Source of the DNA: an uncultured Collinsella sp.
GTDB lineage: Bacteria > Actinomycetota > Coriobacteriia > Coriobacteriales > Coriobacteriaceae
NCBI GenBank assembly: GCA_900540945.1
Contig: UQHQ01000041.1
Span: 1-14,454 of the forward strand
DNA length: 14,454 bases
Direction: 5' to 3'
Shown: positions 6,884 to 13,688 of the stretch, piece after piece
How positions within the stretch are numbered: the stretch's first letter is position 1
How the letters are laid out: each line of letters starts with the position of its first letter
Notes under the pieces: generated by a model
Database searches by the model: none
What the model saw: only the letters and a program-made list of their open reading frames with translations
Told to the model about the DNA's origin: nothing
Made by a program: the position numbers and the translations under genes

Positions 6884-8379
6884 GAGTTTCTCCTTTGGGA
6901 CGCGTCGTTGGCGTTAAGCGGAATGGATACCGCAAGCGTAAAGGGTGGGGCGGCATGGACCTCAAGGCTGCCGCCCAGATTCTGTGCGACATGCCTCATG
7001 CCAGGGATACCCGTTCCCTCGCGATACGATACGGGGGCCGGGGAGCCGTCGTTAGAGATGGTCATGCGCGCGATGTCGCATCCGTTCGACTCCTCCTGCC
7101 ACAGGTGCACATGGACCTGGTGGGCCTGCGCGTGCTTGGTGGCGTTGGTCGAGGCCTCGCGGATAATCTGCAAAAAGGTCGCCGCGACACGCGCGTCCTC
7201 GGGCAGCGCGCCCTCAACATCGATCTGCACACTCACCAGGCCAAAAGCATGGACGATATCACCCAGCTGCTCTGCAGGCTCGCTGGCACCGCCACTGCGC
7301 AAATCGGCGGCAATTGAGCGTAGCAACGGGTCAATCTGCTCGAGCGACTCATCGTCCAGACGCCCCTCCTCCAAATAGCGATGAAGAATGGACAGGCGCT
7401 GCCCGATCACATCGTGAACGCGGGCGCGCATACGTAGGTAGGCCGCATTGTCGGCAACTTTTTTGACTTCTTCGATCTGGGCTTGGAGCTCTTGGCCCGC
7501 AAGCTCAAGCAGGTGGTTGGCTTGCGCCAAGCGGTCATGAGCATGCGCGTACTCTGTCACATCAAGACCGATAATGCGCTCAAAGAGGCGGCCCGAAACC
7601 ATAACGCGATCACACACAAATAGGCGAATCTCGGCAGGAGAGACCTCGACCACCGCACGCGCCTCACCAAAGCGGTCCAGATTAATCCGCACACGGTTCC
7701 TACTGCTTTCAGGCATTTGCATGCTAAGTTTGCGCAGGTCGTTCCATGTGCTGCTCATGTCACGCAGATCGGTAGGCATATGAAGTTCCACCAGGTTTTT
7801 GCGCATGCAGCGGTTCATGAGCAGCGGACGGCCCCTCGGATCTAGATACAGGATGCCCACGGGAATCACGTTGATGGTCTCGATCGTCGAGAACATGGTG
7901 ATATCCTCCTGGCGGTTACGGACGTCCATCAAGAGCGCCGCGATGGAGCGGAACAGGAAGAACGCTCCCTCTGCGATAAGGACAACGGTCCACGCCGAGC
8001 CCATGGCAAAAACCACCGGTGGTGTAACGGCGACAACAAGCAACAGTTCGACCAGCATGACGAGGCGACGATAGTGCACCATAAGTACCACGCCATAGGC
8101 AAAGATTGCGGCATTGAGCCACAACGCTCCGCCCATTGCCCTGGCGCAAACGTCAAGCGGCGCCACCAGATACGAGCCAGACGACGCGAATAAGATGAGC
8201 GCCGAAATCATCAGGTGAAGCACAAGACTCGCCTCGTAGGCGCAAATCACCTTACGGTTATAGGACGAGCGGCGCGATGCGATGAGCGGGACGTGGATCG
8301 TCTGCAGACACGCAGCCAGGGCAAAGACAACATCGAGCGCAACGATTTGGGGAAGGATGAGCGAAATCCGCATCGTCAC
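6880..8379 (-). CDS. Membrane sensor histidine kinase (HisKA_3-like core)
   Basis: This 499-residue kinase has about five membrane segments in residues 5-150, a PAS-like cytoplasmic domain (about 163-275), a coiled coil (275-312) and a complete kinase core. The core has the phospho-acceptor box RARVHDVIGQRLSIL with His322, an N-box REASTNATKHA with Glu408 and Asn412, a G1 box SNDG (442-445) and a G2 box GTGIPGM (455-461). This fits the NarX/DesK type that pairs with LuxR-type regulators. The start shown is a GTG overlapping the previous stop (GTGA); an ATG six bases later (8373) is equally possible, and neither has a clear ribosome-binding site, as expected for coupled translation. The stop overlaps the regulator's start. 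The signal is unknown. This is the only sensor here with a visible catalytic histidine. Confidence 0.88.
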   Translation of the reverse strand: MTMRISLILPQIVALDVVFALAACLQTIHVPLIASRRSSYNRKVICAYEASLVLHLMISALILFASSGSYLVAPLDVCARAMGGALWLNAAIFAYGVVLMVHYRRLVMLVELLLVVAVTPPVVFAMGSAWTVVLIAEGAFFLFRSIAALLMDVRNRQEDITMFSTIETINVIPVGILYLDPRGRPLLMNRCMRKNLVELHMPTDLRDMSSTWNDLRKLSMQMPESSRNRVRINLDRFGEARAVVEVSPAEIRLFVCDRVMVSGRLFERIIGLDVTEYAHAHDRLAQANHLLELAGQELQAQIEEVKKVADNAAYLRMRARVHDVIGQRLSILHRYLEEGRLDDESLEQIDPLLRSIAADLRSGGASEPAEQLGDIVHAFGLVSVQIDVEGALPEDARVAATFLQIIREASTNATKHAQAHQVHVHLWQEESNGCDIARMTISNDGSPAPVSYREGTGIPGMRHVAQNLGGSLEVHAAPPFTLAVSIPLNANDASQRRNS

Positions 8380-10259
8380 TCACCCGCCCTCGGCATCAAG
8401 ACGATCATGCGCAGCTGGCCGGGCTCGCCCTCAAGGCGGTATGCCACGTTGCGCCCTTGCAGAGCGCTTTCGAGCTCTTGCGCAGCGGGCGTCTGCGAAA
8501 GATCTTCATCATCGTTGGAAAAAAGCGTGGCGCGCAGCTCGACACTGCATCGGTCATGGTCGCCCAAGTGATACATAAGCGCCGGATGGTCGGTGGTGTA
8601 GGCAAAAAACGCAAAGTCATACACGCAGTCGTACAGGGCGCTTACCGTACTGGCGTGCAACGGGCGCCGTATGGCGATAATCGAGGCGCAATCGATATCG
8701 ATGGTGCGCAGGTCGCTTGCGAGCTCGTTGGCAATGAGCTGAATGCGGTCGCGATCAAAACCGCTCTCCCCGTGCTGTGCCAACGTGAGCGACCCCTTGC
8801 GCTTGCAATAGGCGACGAGCATCTTGGCGCGCTGCAGCATGCGGTAGCGCTCGTGCGAAGACGCTTCGTCGGTCAACGGCGGCAGCGAGCTCAGCAGGTC
8901 GTACATCCCTTCGAGCGCGCGGGCAAGCGCTTGGTCCACATCTTGGACCAGCAAGGTCTCGGCCTCTTGATCTGCCAAATGCGTCTTAAGGTCGTAGTCG
9001 GCGGCGAGCAGCTCGTTTTGACGCTGCAGCTCCATGCGACGATGTGCCAGCTCACGGTTAAGCTCGTTGAGCTCCGACACGTCTTGGGCAAGCAGGGCCG
9101 ATCCGCCCAGCAGTGGAAAAGCACGGTACATCACATTGGGATCGGACGCCACGGCAAAGGCATGGGCGCGGCCGTGCTCCTGGGTCCGCAACTCCTCGCG
9201 CACGCCTACCGGCATTGGCTTTGACACTGGCGTGGCATAGACTTCCTGCAGGTCGCGCGTTAGAACTTTGAGGTCAAGCGGCAAGGTGTCGAAGATGCCG
9301 GCGATATCGTGATACGACGGAACGACACCGCAATCGAGACAGATTTCCATCGCCACCACGCACAGGACGCAATAGACGAGCGAAAAGTTGAGCCTCCATG
9401 CCCAGGGCACGCGTAACGCATACGAGACGGCAAAGAATGCGCCACCCAGCAGTACGAGCGCCGCCGTGCCCGAGAAACGCTGGATGCGAAAAGACGAGGA
9501 CCGACCAACCAGGATAAAAAAGGCCACGAAGTCGAAGACCGTCCACACGAGAACGACAAAATAACCCCAGCCGTACGTGTAATCGTTACTCCAGGTGTCG
9601 CTTGTACGGTCAAAGCGGAAGACCTGCTGATGAAAATCGTTGGTGAGCACAAATCCGATAAGCAGGATGGCCGCAATCCACAGCGCAGCGCAGTAGCGGC
9701 GACCCAGGCGGTGTTGTTCCAGGCCCGCAAGGCGCAGGCCGCAGAGCTGGTAGAACAGCGGAATGAGCGTCATGGGCACGTAATACAGGTACCACAGCAC
9801 GGTGGCATAGAACGGCGTGAACGACTTGTACTTGAGAATGACTTCGATCATCCACAGGGCGCAGATGGTGGCGACGGCAACAAGGCGGCGACGCAACACA
9901 TAGTCCAAACAGCGCAGATAGACCGATACGCCCCAGATCGAAAATACAATTGCGGCGACAAGCAGCGGGAGAGAGCTCGAATGGGCGAGCGCATCCACGA
10001 CCTCTTCGGACACCTTGCTATAGGCGGGCACGGCGTTAGAAAGTTTGGGGTCGAAGGCGAACAGCGCCGGCAAGACCGCCAAAAGCATGAGGAACAGCGC
10101 GGTGATGGCGCCGGCGATAGCAAAGACGCGATGACGGTACACCTGATGTGTTATGCCAACAAGGAATCGCGGCATGGCGAAGAGCCTGCCACCCCTGGGA
10201 TCCGCAACCGGCGCGGTCCGGGCGGCCGCGTGGCCGATATGTCGCTCGCGGGTACCCAT
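8376..10259 (-). CDS. 7TM sensor protein with degenerate kinase module
   Basis: This 627-residue protein has an N-terminal membrane region of seven to eight segments (44-67, 97-115, 125-142, 150-172, 189-206, 231-251, 265-281, 288-308) containing LTNDFHQQVF (205-214), a hallmark of the histidine-kinase N-terminal 7TM domain. A PAS-like stretch (315-395), a long coiled coil (395-445) and a helical segment follow in the place of the dimerisation/phospho-acceptor domain (445-495), but without the usual His-Asp/Glu pair. The region that should bind ATP (500-627) lacks recognisable N, G1 and G2 boxes. I therefore call it a pseudokinase sensor. It is first in the operon and ends in a 4-base overlap with the active kinase, with which it may form mixed dimers. 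The start at 10259 was chosen for AAAGGGA just upstream; an ATG at 10175 is an alternative, and the in-frame ATG at 10346 lies inside a hairpin region. Confidence 0.8.
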   Translation of the reverse strand: MGTRERHIGHAAARTAPVADPRGGRLFAMPRFLVGITHQVYRHRVFAIAGAITALFLMLLAVLPALFAFDPKLSNAVPAYSKVSEEVVDALAHSSSLPLLVAAIVFSIWGVSVYLRCLDYVLRRRLVAVATICALWMIEVILKYKSFTPFYATVLWYLYYVPMTLIPLFYQLCGLRLAGLEQHRLGRRYCAALWIAAILLIGFVLTNDFHQQVFRFDRTSDTWSNDYTYGWGYFVVLVWTVFDFVAFFILVGRSSSFRIQRFSGTAALVLLGGAFFAVSYALRVPWAWRLNFSLVYCVLCVVAMEICLDCGVVPSYHDIAGIFDTLPLDLKVLTRDLQEVYATPVSKPMPVGVREELRTQEHGRAHAFAVASDPNVMYRAFPLLGGSALLAQDVSELNELNRELAHRRMELQRQNELLAADYDLKTHLADQEAETLLVQDVDQALARALEGMYDLLSSLPPLTDEASSHERYRMLQRAKMLVAYCKRKGSLTLAQHGESGFDRDRIQLIANELASDLRTIDIDCASIIAIRRPLHASTVSALYDCVYDFAFFAYTTDHPALMYHLGDHDRCSVELRATLFSNDDEDLSQTPAAQELESALQGRNVAYRLEGEPGQLRMIVLMPRAGE

Positions 10260-10325
10260 AGTCCCTTTAGTGTACCGACAGATGGGCCGAAAAAGCGGGC
10301 CGCATGTCCCAAAATCCGCAGACGG

Positions 10326-10363
10326 CAAGGCGCCCGGCGAGCACATACTCGCCGGGCGCCTTG
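10326..10363 (-). terminator. 16-bp hairpin between glucosidase and sensor genes
   Basis: A perfect 16-bp, GC-rich stem (10326-10341 with 10348-10363) with a 6-nt loop, CACATA on the plus strand, lies between the beta-glucosidase stop and the sensor operon start. There is no good T-run on either side, so termination is an inference from position; it may isolate the signalling operon from glucosidase transcription. Confidence 0.45.
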
Positions 10364-10419
10364 GTCAGGAGGCCATGAGGATGAGCACGCGAAATTCACA
10401 GCGGTCAGGCCCGCCCCCC

Positions 10420-10523
10420 TAAGGGCCTGAGGTGCTCAAGATTGGGAGCGACAAGCCCGACGAAGCGTACTTAGGTACGCGAGGAGGGTTGGAGCCCCAA
10501 GGTTGAGCGCCTCAGTGCCCTTA
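10420..10523. repeat. ~104-nt long imperfect hairpin starting in the glucosidase stop codon
   Basis: Arms 10420-10446 and 10496-10523 pair over about 25 positions with one bulge (10516) and a small internal loop; the outermost pairs include the stop codon of the glucosidase gene. A middle stem (10452-10458 with 10486-10492) and a perfect tip (10465-10470 with 10475-10480, loop TTAG) extend the structure. It could be an RNA 3'-end structure or a palindromic repeat of the host genome. No T-run follows. Confidence 0.6.
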
Positions 10524-11951
10524 GGAAAGGTCCTCACCATTAGAAGCAATAACCTTCTTGTACCAGTCGAAGCTCTTCTTTTTGGAGCGCTTGAGGGTGC
10601 CGTTGCCTGCGTCGTCGCGGTCCACGTAGATAAAGCCGTAGCGCTTGGACATCTCGCCCGTGCCGGCGCTCACCAGGTCAATCGGGCCCCAGGTGGTGTA
10701 CCCCAGCAGGTCAACGCCGTCATCGGTCACCGCGTCGCGCATGGTCTGGATGTGCTGGCGCAGGAAGTCGATACGGTAGTCGTCGTTGATGGAGCCATCC
10801 TCCTCGACAACATCCTTGGCGCCCAGACCGTTCTCGACCACAAACAGCGGCTTCTGATAACGGTCGTACAGGTCGTTGAGGGTGATGCGGAAGCCCAGCG
10901 GATCGATGGCCCAGCCCCACTGGCTCTCCTGCAGGTAGGGATTCTTGGCGCCGGCGAAGGCATTGCCCTGGGTGCGCTCGACATCGGGGTTATCGGCACC
11001 GGCGGAGCAACGGGTGCTGTAATAGCTAAAGCTGATGAAGTCGACGGTGTTGGCGGCCAGGATCTCGCGGTCCTCGTCCGTCATACCCACATCGATTCCC
11101 AGACGCTCGAGCTTCTTGACGGCATAGGCCGGGTAGTAGCCACGGCTCTGGACGTCGACGAAGAAATAGTTGCTCTGGTTGTCGAGCTGCGCCTGGCGCA
11201 CATCGCCCGGACGGCAGCTGTAGGGGTAGTAGCTACCTGCGGCAAGCATGCAGCCGATCTTGATCTCGGGGTCGATCTCGTGGGCGATCTTGGTTGCCCA
11301 CGCGCTGGCGACGAGCTCGTTGTGGGCTGCCAGGTACTCGACGGCCTCCTTGTTCTCGCCCTCCTCAAAGAACAGACCGGCACCCATAAACGGCAGGTGC
11401 AGGATCATATTGATCTCGTTAAAGGTAAGCCAGTACTTCACCAGACCCTTGTAGCGGGTGAAGATCGTGGTTGCAAGGTTCTTGTAGAAGTCGATGAGCT
11501 TGCGGTTGCGCCAGCCGCCGTACTCCTTGATGAGGTGAATCGGGCAGTCGAAATGCGTGATGGTCACGAGCGGCTCGATGCCGTGCGCCTGGCACTCGCG
11601 GAATACGTCCTCGTAGAAGGCCAGGCCGGCCTCGTTGGGCTCGGTCTCGTCACCGTTGGGGAAGATGCGGGTCCAAGCCAGGCTCATACGGAAGGTCTTA
11701 AAGCCCATCTCGGCAAAGAGAGCGATGTCCTCCTTGTAATGGTGGTAGAAATCGATGCCGGTCTGCGCGGGATAGTAATAGCCGTCCTCGAAGTCGAGCA
11801 TCTTACGCTGGCCGGAGACCACCGCATAGCGCTCGGGGCCGTGCGGAGCCACGTCCACGTTGGCAAGGCCGCGGCCGTCCACGTTGTAGGCGCCCTCGCA
11901 CTGGTTGGCAGCCGTCGCGCCGCCCCACAGGAAGTCATTACGGAAAGCCAT
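10521..11951 (-). CDS. 6-phospho-beta-glucosidase, glycoside hydrolase family 1
   Basis: This 476-residue cytoplasmic enzyme splits phosphorylated beta-glucosides (such as cellobiose, arbutin or salicin phosphates imported by a PTS) into glucose 6-phosphate and sugar or aglycone. The GH1 start FLWGGATAANQCEGAY, the acid/base Glu179 in TFNEI and the nucleophile Glu373 in VVENG are all present. The phospho-substrate signature near the end, Ser428, Lys436 and Tyr438 in LVSAGTGEMSKRYGF, marks the phospho-specific BglA/AscB-type branch rather than plain beta-glucosidases. Length is typical. AAAGGAT lies upstream of the ATG and a sigma70-like promoter lies 36-64 bases upstream. No PTS permease or antiterminator gene is adjacent, so the transporter must be elsewhere. 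Exact substrate preference cannot be read from sequence. Confidence 0.93.
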   Translation of the reverse strand: MAFRNDFLWGGATAANQCEGAYNVDGRGLANVDVAPHGPERYAVVSGQRKMLDFEDGYYYPAQTGIDFYHHYKEDIALFAEMGFKTFRMSLAWTRIFPNGDETEPNEAGLAFYEDVFRECQAHGIEPLVTITHFDCPIHLIKEYGGWRNRKLIDFYKNLATTIFTRYKGLVKYWLTFNEINMILHLPFMGAGLFFEEGENKEAVEYLAAHNELVASAWATKIAHEIDPEIKIGCMLAAGSYYPYSCRPGDVRQAQLDNQSNYFFVDVQSRGYYPAYAVKKLERLGIDVGMTDEDREILAANTVDFISFSYYSTRCSAGADNPDVERTQGNAFAGAKNPYLQESQWGWAIDPLGFRITLNDLYDRYQKPLFVVENGLGAKDVVEEDGSINDDYRIDFLRQHIQTMRDAVTDDGVDLLGYTTWGPIDLVSAGTGEMSKRYGFIYVDRDDAGNGTLKRSKKKSFDWYKKVIASNGEDLS

Positions 11952-11986
11952 GCATCAATCCTTTCGCACGCTGTTGTCATAGGCTC

Positions 11987-12015
11987 AGTATCCCTGCAAA
12001 CAACGCGTCGCTCAA
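11987..12015 (-). promoter_or_regulatory. Putative sigma70-type promoter of the glucosidase gene
   Basis: On the minus strand TTGAGC (12015-12010) and GATACT (11992-11987) are separated by exactly 17 bases; each matches the consensus at four of six positions. The expected start of transcription would give a leader of about 30 bases. No operator or cre-like site is evident. Confidence 0.45.
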
Positions 12016-12096
12016 CGGCAACGGCGCAGGCCGATACTTCTTTTCGCGTACAGGCGCCCGGCAACCACCCCGTCTGACACTTTTTGATACCCACCT

Positions 12097-12143
12097 GCCC
12101 CAGCCACCGCAAAGGGGACAGTTACCTTTGTGATGGCTGGGGC
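12097..12143. repeat. 19-bp imperfect palindrome
   Basis: Arms 12097-12115 and 12125-12143 pair at 17 of 19 positions with a 9-nt loop, GGACAGTTA. No T-run follows on the minus strand. It lies next to the two tandem palindromes upstream of the glucosidase promoter and may be part of the same composite element. Confidence 0.55.
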
Positions 12144-12149
12144 CCGTTT

Positions 12150-12206
12150 GTCTCGATCTGTAACAGTTAGGCCGCCAAAACCGGGCCTGGTGTTACAGAT
12201 TGAGAT
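12150..12206. repeat. Palindromic repeat, copy 1 (arms TGTCT-N-ATCTGTAACA type)
   Basis: Arms 12150-12165 and 12191-12206 pair over 16 positions including two G-T pairs, and an inner AGGCC/GGCCT stem (12169-12173 with 12184-12188) extends the hairpin. The outer arms are nearly identical to those of the copy at 12230-12288. Together these two, with the palindrome at 12097-12143, fill most of the 344-base gap upstream of the glucosidase gene. Confidence 0.7.
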
Positions 12207-12229
12207 TGTTCGGCCTGTCCCCTGCAGTT

Positions 12230-12288
12230 TGTCTAAATCTGTAACAGGTAGAGACGATCTAGCCCGCTAGGTGTTACAGATTGAGACA
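12230..12288. repeat. Palindromic repeat, copy 2 (arms TGTCT-N-AATCTGTAACA)
   Basis: Arms 12230-12246 and 12272-12288 pair at 16 of 17 positions. The arms match copy 1, while the loops differ, so selection or recent copying acts on the arms. It ends seven bases before the stop codon of the DUF4867 gene and could also serve as that gene's 3' structure. Confidence 0.7.
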
Positions 12289-12295
12289 GAAGATT

Positions 12296-12940
12296 CTAGT
12301 CCACGGTGATGTCGAGGTTCTTTCCGATGAGGCCCACGTAGCCGCCTTCGGCTGCCTTGGGGCTGTCAGCATGGCAGAGGACCCACTTGTCGGCCTTCCA
12401 GTAGCAGTAGCTGTCACCGGCGGCAGGCATGTCGGTTGCGGCCTCGGGGCGCGGACCGTTGGTACCGGCGGGCAGCGCCACCATCACCTGGAAGCCGCTT
12501 TCATCGACCATGCACGGCGTGTAGTGGAGCGTGGTGTTGAAGACCTCGACAACCTTGCCCGCCGGCACGCGGAACGCCTTGACGAACGCGGTATCGAGCT
12601 TTCCGTCCTCGATCTCCCAGCGATGCGCCACGAGCAGGATAAAGTCGCGGGCGCCCAGGTTAAACTCACTCGCGCGGTGATACTCCAGACAGTTGAGTCG
12701 TGTGTTGTGGCCGTTGCACCAGCCGAGCTGGAAGGGGCGGCCGCCGTATATGAGCAGGCCGAGCGTGTTGGCACCCTCGACCTGCTCGAGCTCGGGGGCA
12801 GCGGCCACGTACTTGCTGCCCTCGGGGACGGGTGTGGCGGAGAGCGCCTCCATGAGCGGGGTGGTCAGGCTGGACGGGACGTCGTCCCACACGCGACCAT
12901 AGGGTTTGAACTCGGGATCCAAAACAGAGTAGATATGCAT
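12296..12940 (-). CDS. DUF4867 family protein
   Basis: This 214-residue soluble protein begins MHIYSVLDPEFKPYGRV, which matches the start of DUF4867 proteins as I know them; their function is not established. The sequence is beta-rich with conserved-looking blocks LGLLIYGGRPFQLGWCNGHN (about 59-78), LNCLEYHRASEFN (80-92), ILLVAHRWEIEDGKLDT (98-114) and YCYWKADKWVLCHADSP (182-198). The EYHRASE and HRW segments are the most likely places for metal or substrate ligands in a cupin-like fold; this is inference. The start at 12940 is chosen because CAGGAG sits seven bases upstream and homology starts there; the open frame continues to 13192 but the added residues are Arg/Pro-rich and overlap the luxS terminator and 3' end. 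A 7-bp inverted repeat lies just upstream of the ribosome-binding site. Confidence 0.7.
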   Translation of the reverse strand: MHIYSVLDPEFKPYGRVWDDVPSSLTTPLMEALSATPVPEGSKYVAAAPELEQVEGANTLGLLIYGGRPFQLGWCNGHNTRLNCLEYHRASEFNLGARDFILLVAHRWEIEDGKLDTAFVKAFRVPAGKVVEVFNTTLHYTPCMVDESGFQVMVALPAGTNGPRPEAATDMPAAGDSYCYWKADKWVLCHADSPKAAEGGYVGLIGKNLDITVD

Positions 12941-12949
12941 GTTCGCTCC

Positions 12950-12975
12950 TGTTCGTTTATGTGACAGTACGAACA
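12950..12975 (-). promoter_or_regulatory. Inverted repeat upstream of the DUF4867 ribosome-binding site
   Basis: TGTTCGT (12950-12956) and ACGAACA (12969-12975) form a perfect 7-bp inverted repeat with a 12-base spacer. On the minus strand its 3' arm touches AGGAG. A TTCTAGAA palindrome lies just upstream. It could be an operator or an mRNA hairpin near the ribosome-binding site; the sequence alone does not decide. Confidence 0.4.
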
Positions 12976-13014
12976 TTCTAGAACAATATCTTCCTGTTTT
13001 GAGCACTCGGCATG

Positions 13015-13047
13015 AAAAAGCGCCCCCGCAAAAGAGCGGAGACGCTT
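13015..13047 (-). terminator. Rho-independent terminator of luxS
   Basis: On the minus strand a 12-bp stem (13047-13036 with 13029-13018, two mismatches, 6-nt loop) is followed by TTTTTC. It starts 31 bases after the luxS stop codon. Stem plus T-run make this the clearest intrinsic terminator in the window. Confidence 0.8.
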
Positions 13048-13077
13048 CTGGTACAAACGATATTCCTGCGAGCAGCC

Positions 13078-13566
13078 TTATGCCTGCTGATAGTGCAGGT
13101 GTGCCTCGTCGATCCCGTCCAGGTCGCGGTCGAGATAGCGGCGCGCGAGCCAGTTTGCCATGGGAAGGTTCTGGTCCAGGTAGTTGCCGCACTCCTCGGG
13201 AGCGGCACCGGGGACATCGCCCTCAAAGCCAGCGACAAACTCGAACAGCTCGCGCACGAGCGGCAAGATCTCCTCGCTCGTCAGCTCACCAAAGACAACC
13301 AGGTAAAAGCCCGTGCGACAGCCCATGGGACCAAAGTAGACAATGCGGCTCGACCATTCGGCATGGTTGCGAAGAAACGTCGCACCCAGGTGCTCGATGG
13401 TGTGGCACTCGGCCGTGTTCATGACCGGCTCCTTGTTGGGTGTGGTCAGGCGCAGATCAAAAGTAGTGACGGCGGCACCGGTCGCCGGATCGCGGTCGAT
13501 GCGGCTCACATACACGCCGGGCTCGAGCAGCAGATGGTCAACGGAAAAGCTCGCGATACGCTCCAT
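13078..13566 (-). CDS. luxS: S-ribosylhomocysteine lyase
   Basis: This 162-residue enzyme cleaves S-ribosylhomocysteine to homocysteine and DPD, the precursor of autoinducer-2, within the activated methyl cycle in the cytoplasm. The metal ligands are visible as His55 and His59 in HTIEH and Cys126 in ECGNY, Glu58 is the expected catalytic base, and Cys83 in MGCRTGFYLV is the expected catalytic cysteine. Length is normal. AGAGGAT precedes the ATG at 13566. It has its own promoter inside a palindrome upstream and its own terminator, so it seems to be a single-gene unit; no pfs/mtnN or metE-type partner is in the window. Its primary role may be recycling rather than signalling; that cannot be decided here. 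Confidence 0.97.
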   Translation of the reverse strand: MERIASFSVDHLLLEPGVYVSRIDRDPATGAAVTTFDLRLTTPNKEPVMNTAECHTIEHLGATFLRNHAEWSSRIVYFGPMGCRTGFYLVVFGELTSEEILPLVRELFEFVAGFEGDVPGAAPEECGNYLDQNLPMANWLARRYLDRDLDGIDEAHLHYQQA

Positions 13567-13589
13567 GACAGATCCTCTCGGTAGTCAAA

Positions 13590-13660
13590 TTGGGACAGGG
13601 CTCTTTTAGCTGGTTCGAATGGTCGCACCAATCATACCAGTCAAAAAAGCCCCATCCCAA
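13590..13660. repeat. 71-nt near-continuous palindrome upstream of luxS
   Basis: Pairing in a single register (13590 with 13660 inwards) holds from the base (13590-13607 with 13643-13660, three mismatches) through CTGGT/ACCAG (13610-13614 with 13636-13640) to a tip at TGGT/ACCA (13620-13623 with 13627-13630). No T-run follows either base. It occupies the gap between the FGGY kinase stop and luxS and contains the predicted luxS promoter. Confidence 0.65.
13631..13660 (-). promoter_or_regulatory. luxS: Putative extended -10 promoter of luxS
   Basis: On the minus strand TATGAT (13636-13631), preceded by TGG to give an extended -10, lies 18 bases after TTGGGA (13660-13655). This predicts a start near 13624 and a leader of about 58 bases. 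The whole promoter sits inside the palindrome at 13590-13660. Confidence 0.5.
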
Positions 13661-13688
13661 ATGAGCTGTCTGGACGCCGCGCAGCCGC

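Noticed and set aside
10503..12077. 524-codon plus-strand frame opposite the glucosidase gene
   Set aside because: It is antisense to an intact GH1 gene with all catalytic residues; composition is typical of a GC-bias shadow.
12150..12288. CRISPR array
   Set aside because: There are only two units, each a self-complementary palindrome of unequal length, with no spacers of constant size and no cas genes.
12941..13192. N-terminal extension of the DUF4867 protein
   Set aside because: The added residues are Arg/Pro-rich, overlap the luxS 3' end and terminator, and homology plus a good ribosome-binding site support the start at 12940.
13608..13642. tRNA-like GGTTCGAAT word upstream of luxS
   Set aside because: No cloverleaf can be built around it; the word is part of the long palindrome.
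13567..13688. SAM or SAH riboswitch in the luxS leader
   Set aside because: No recognisable conserved core of these riboswitches is visible; the leader is accounted for by a simple long palindrome.
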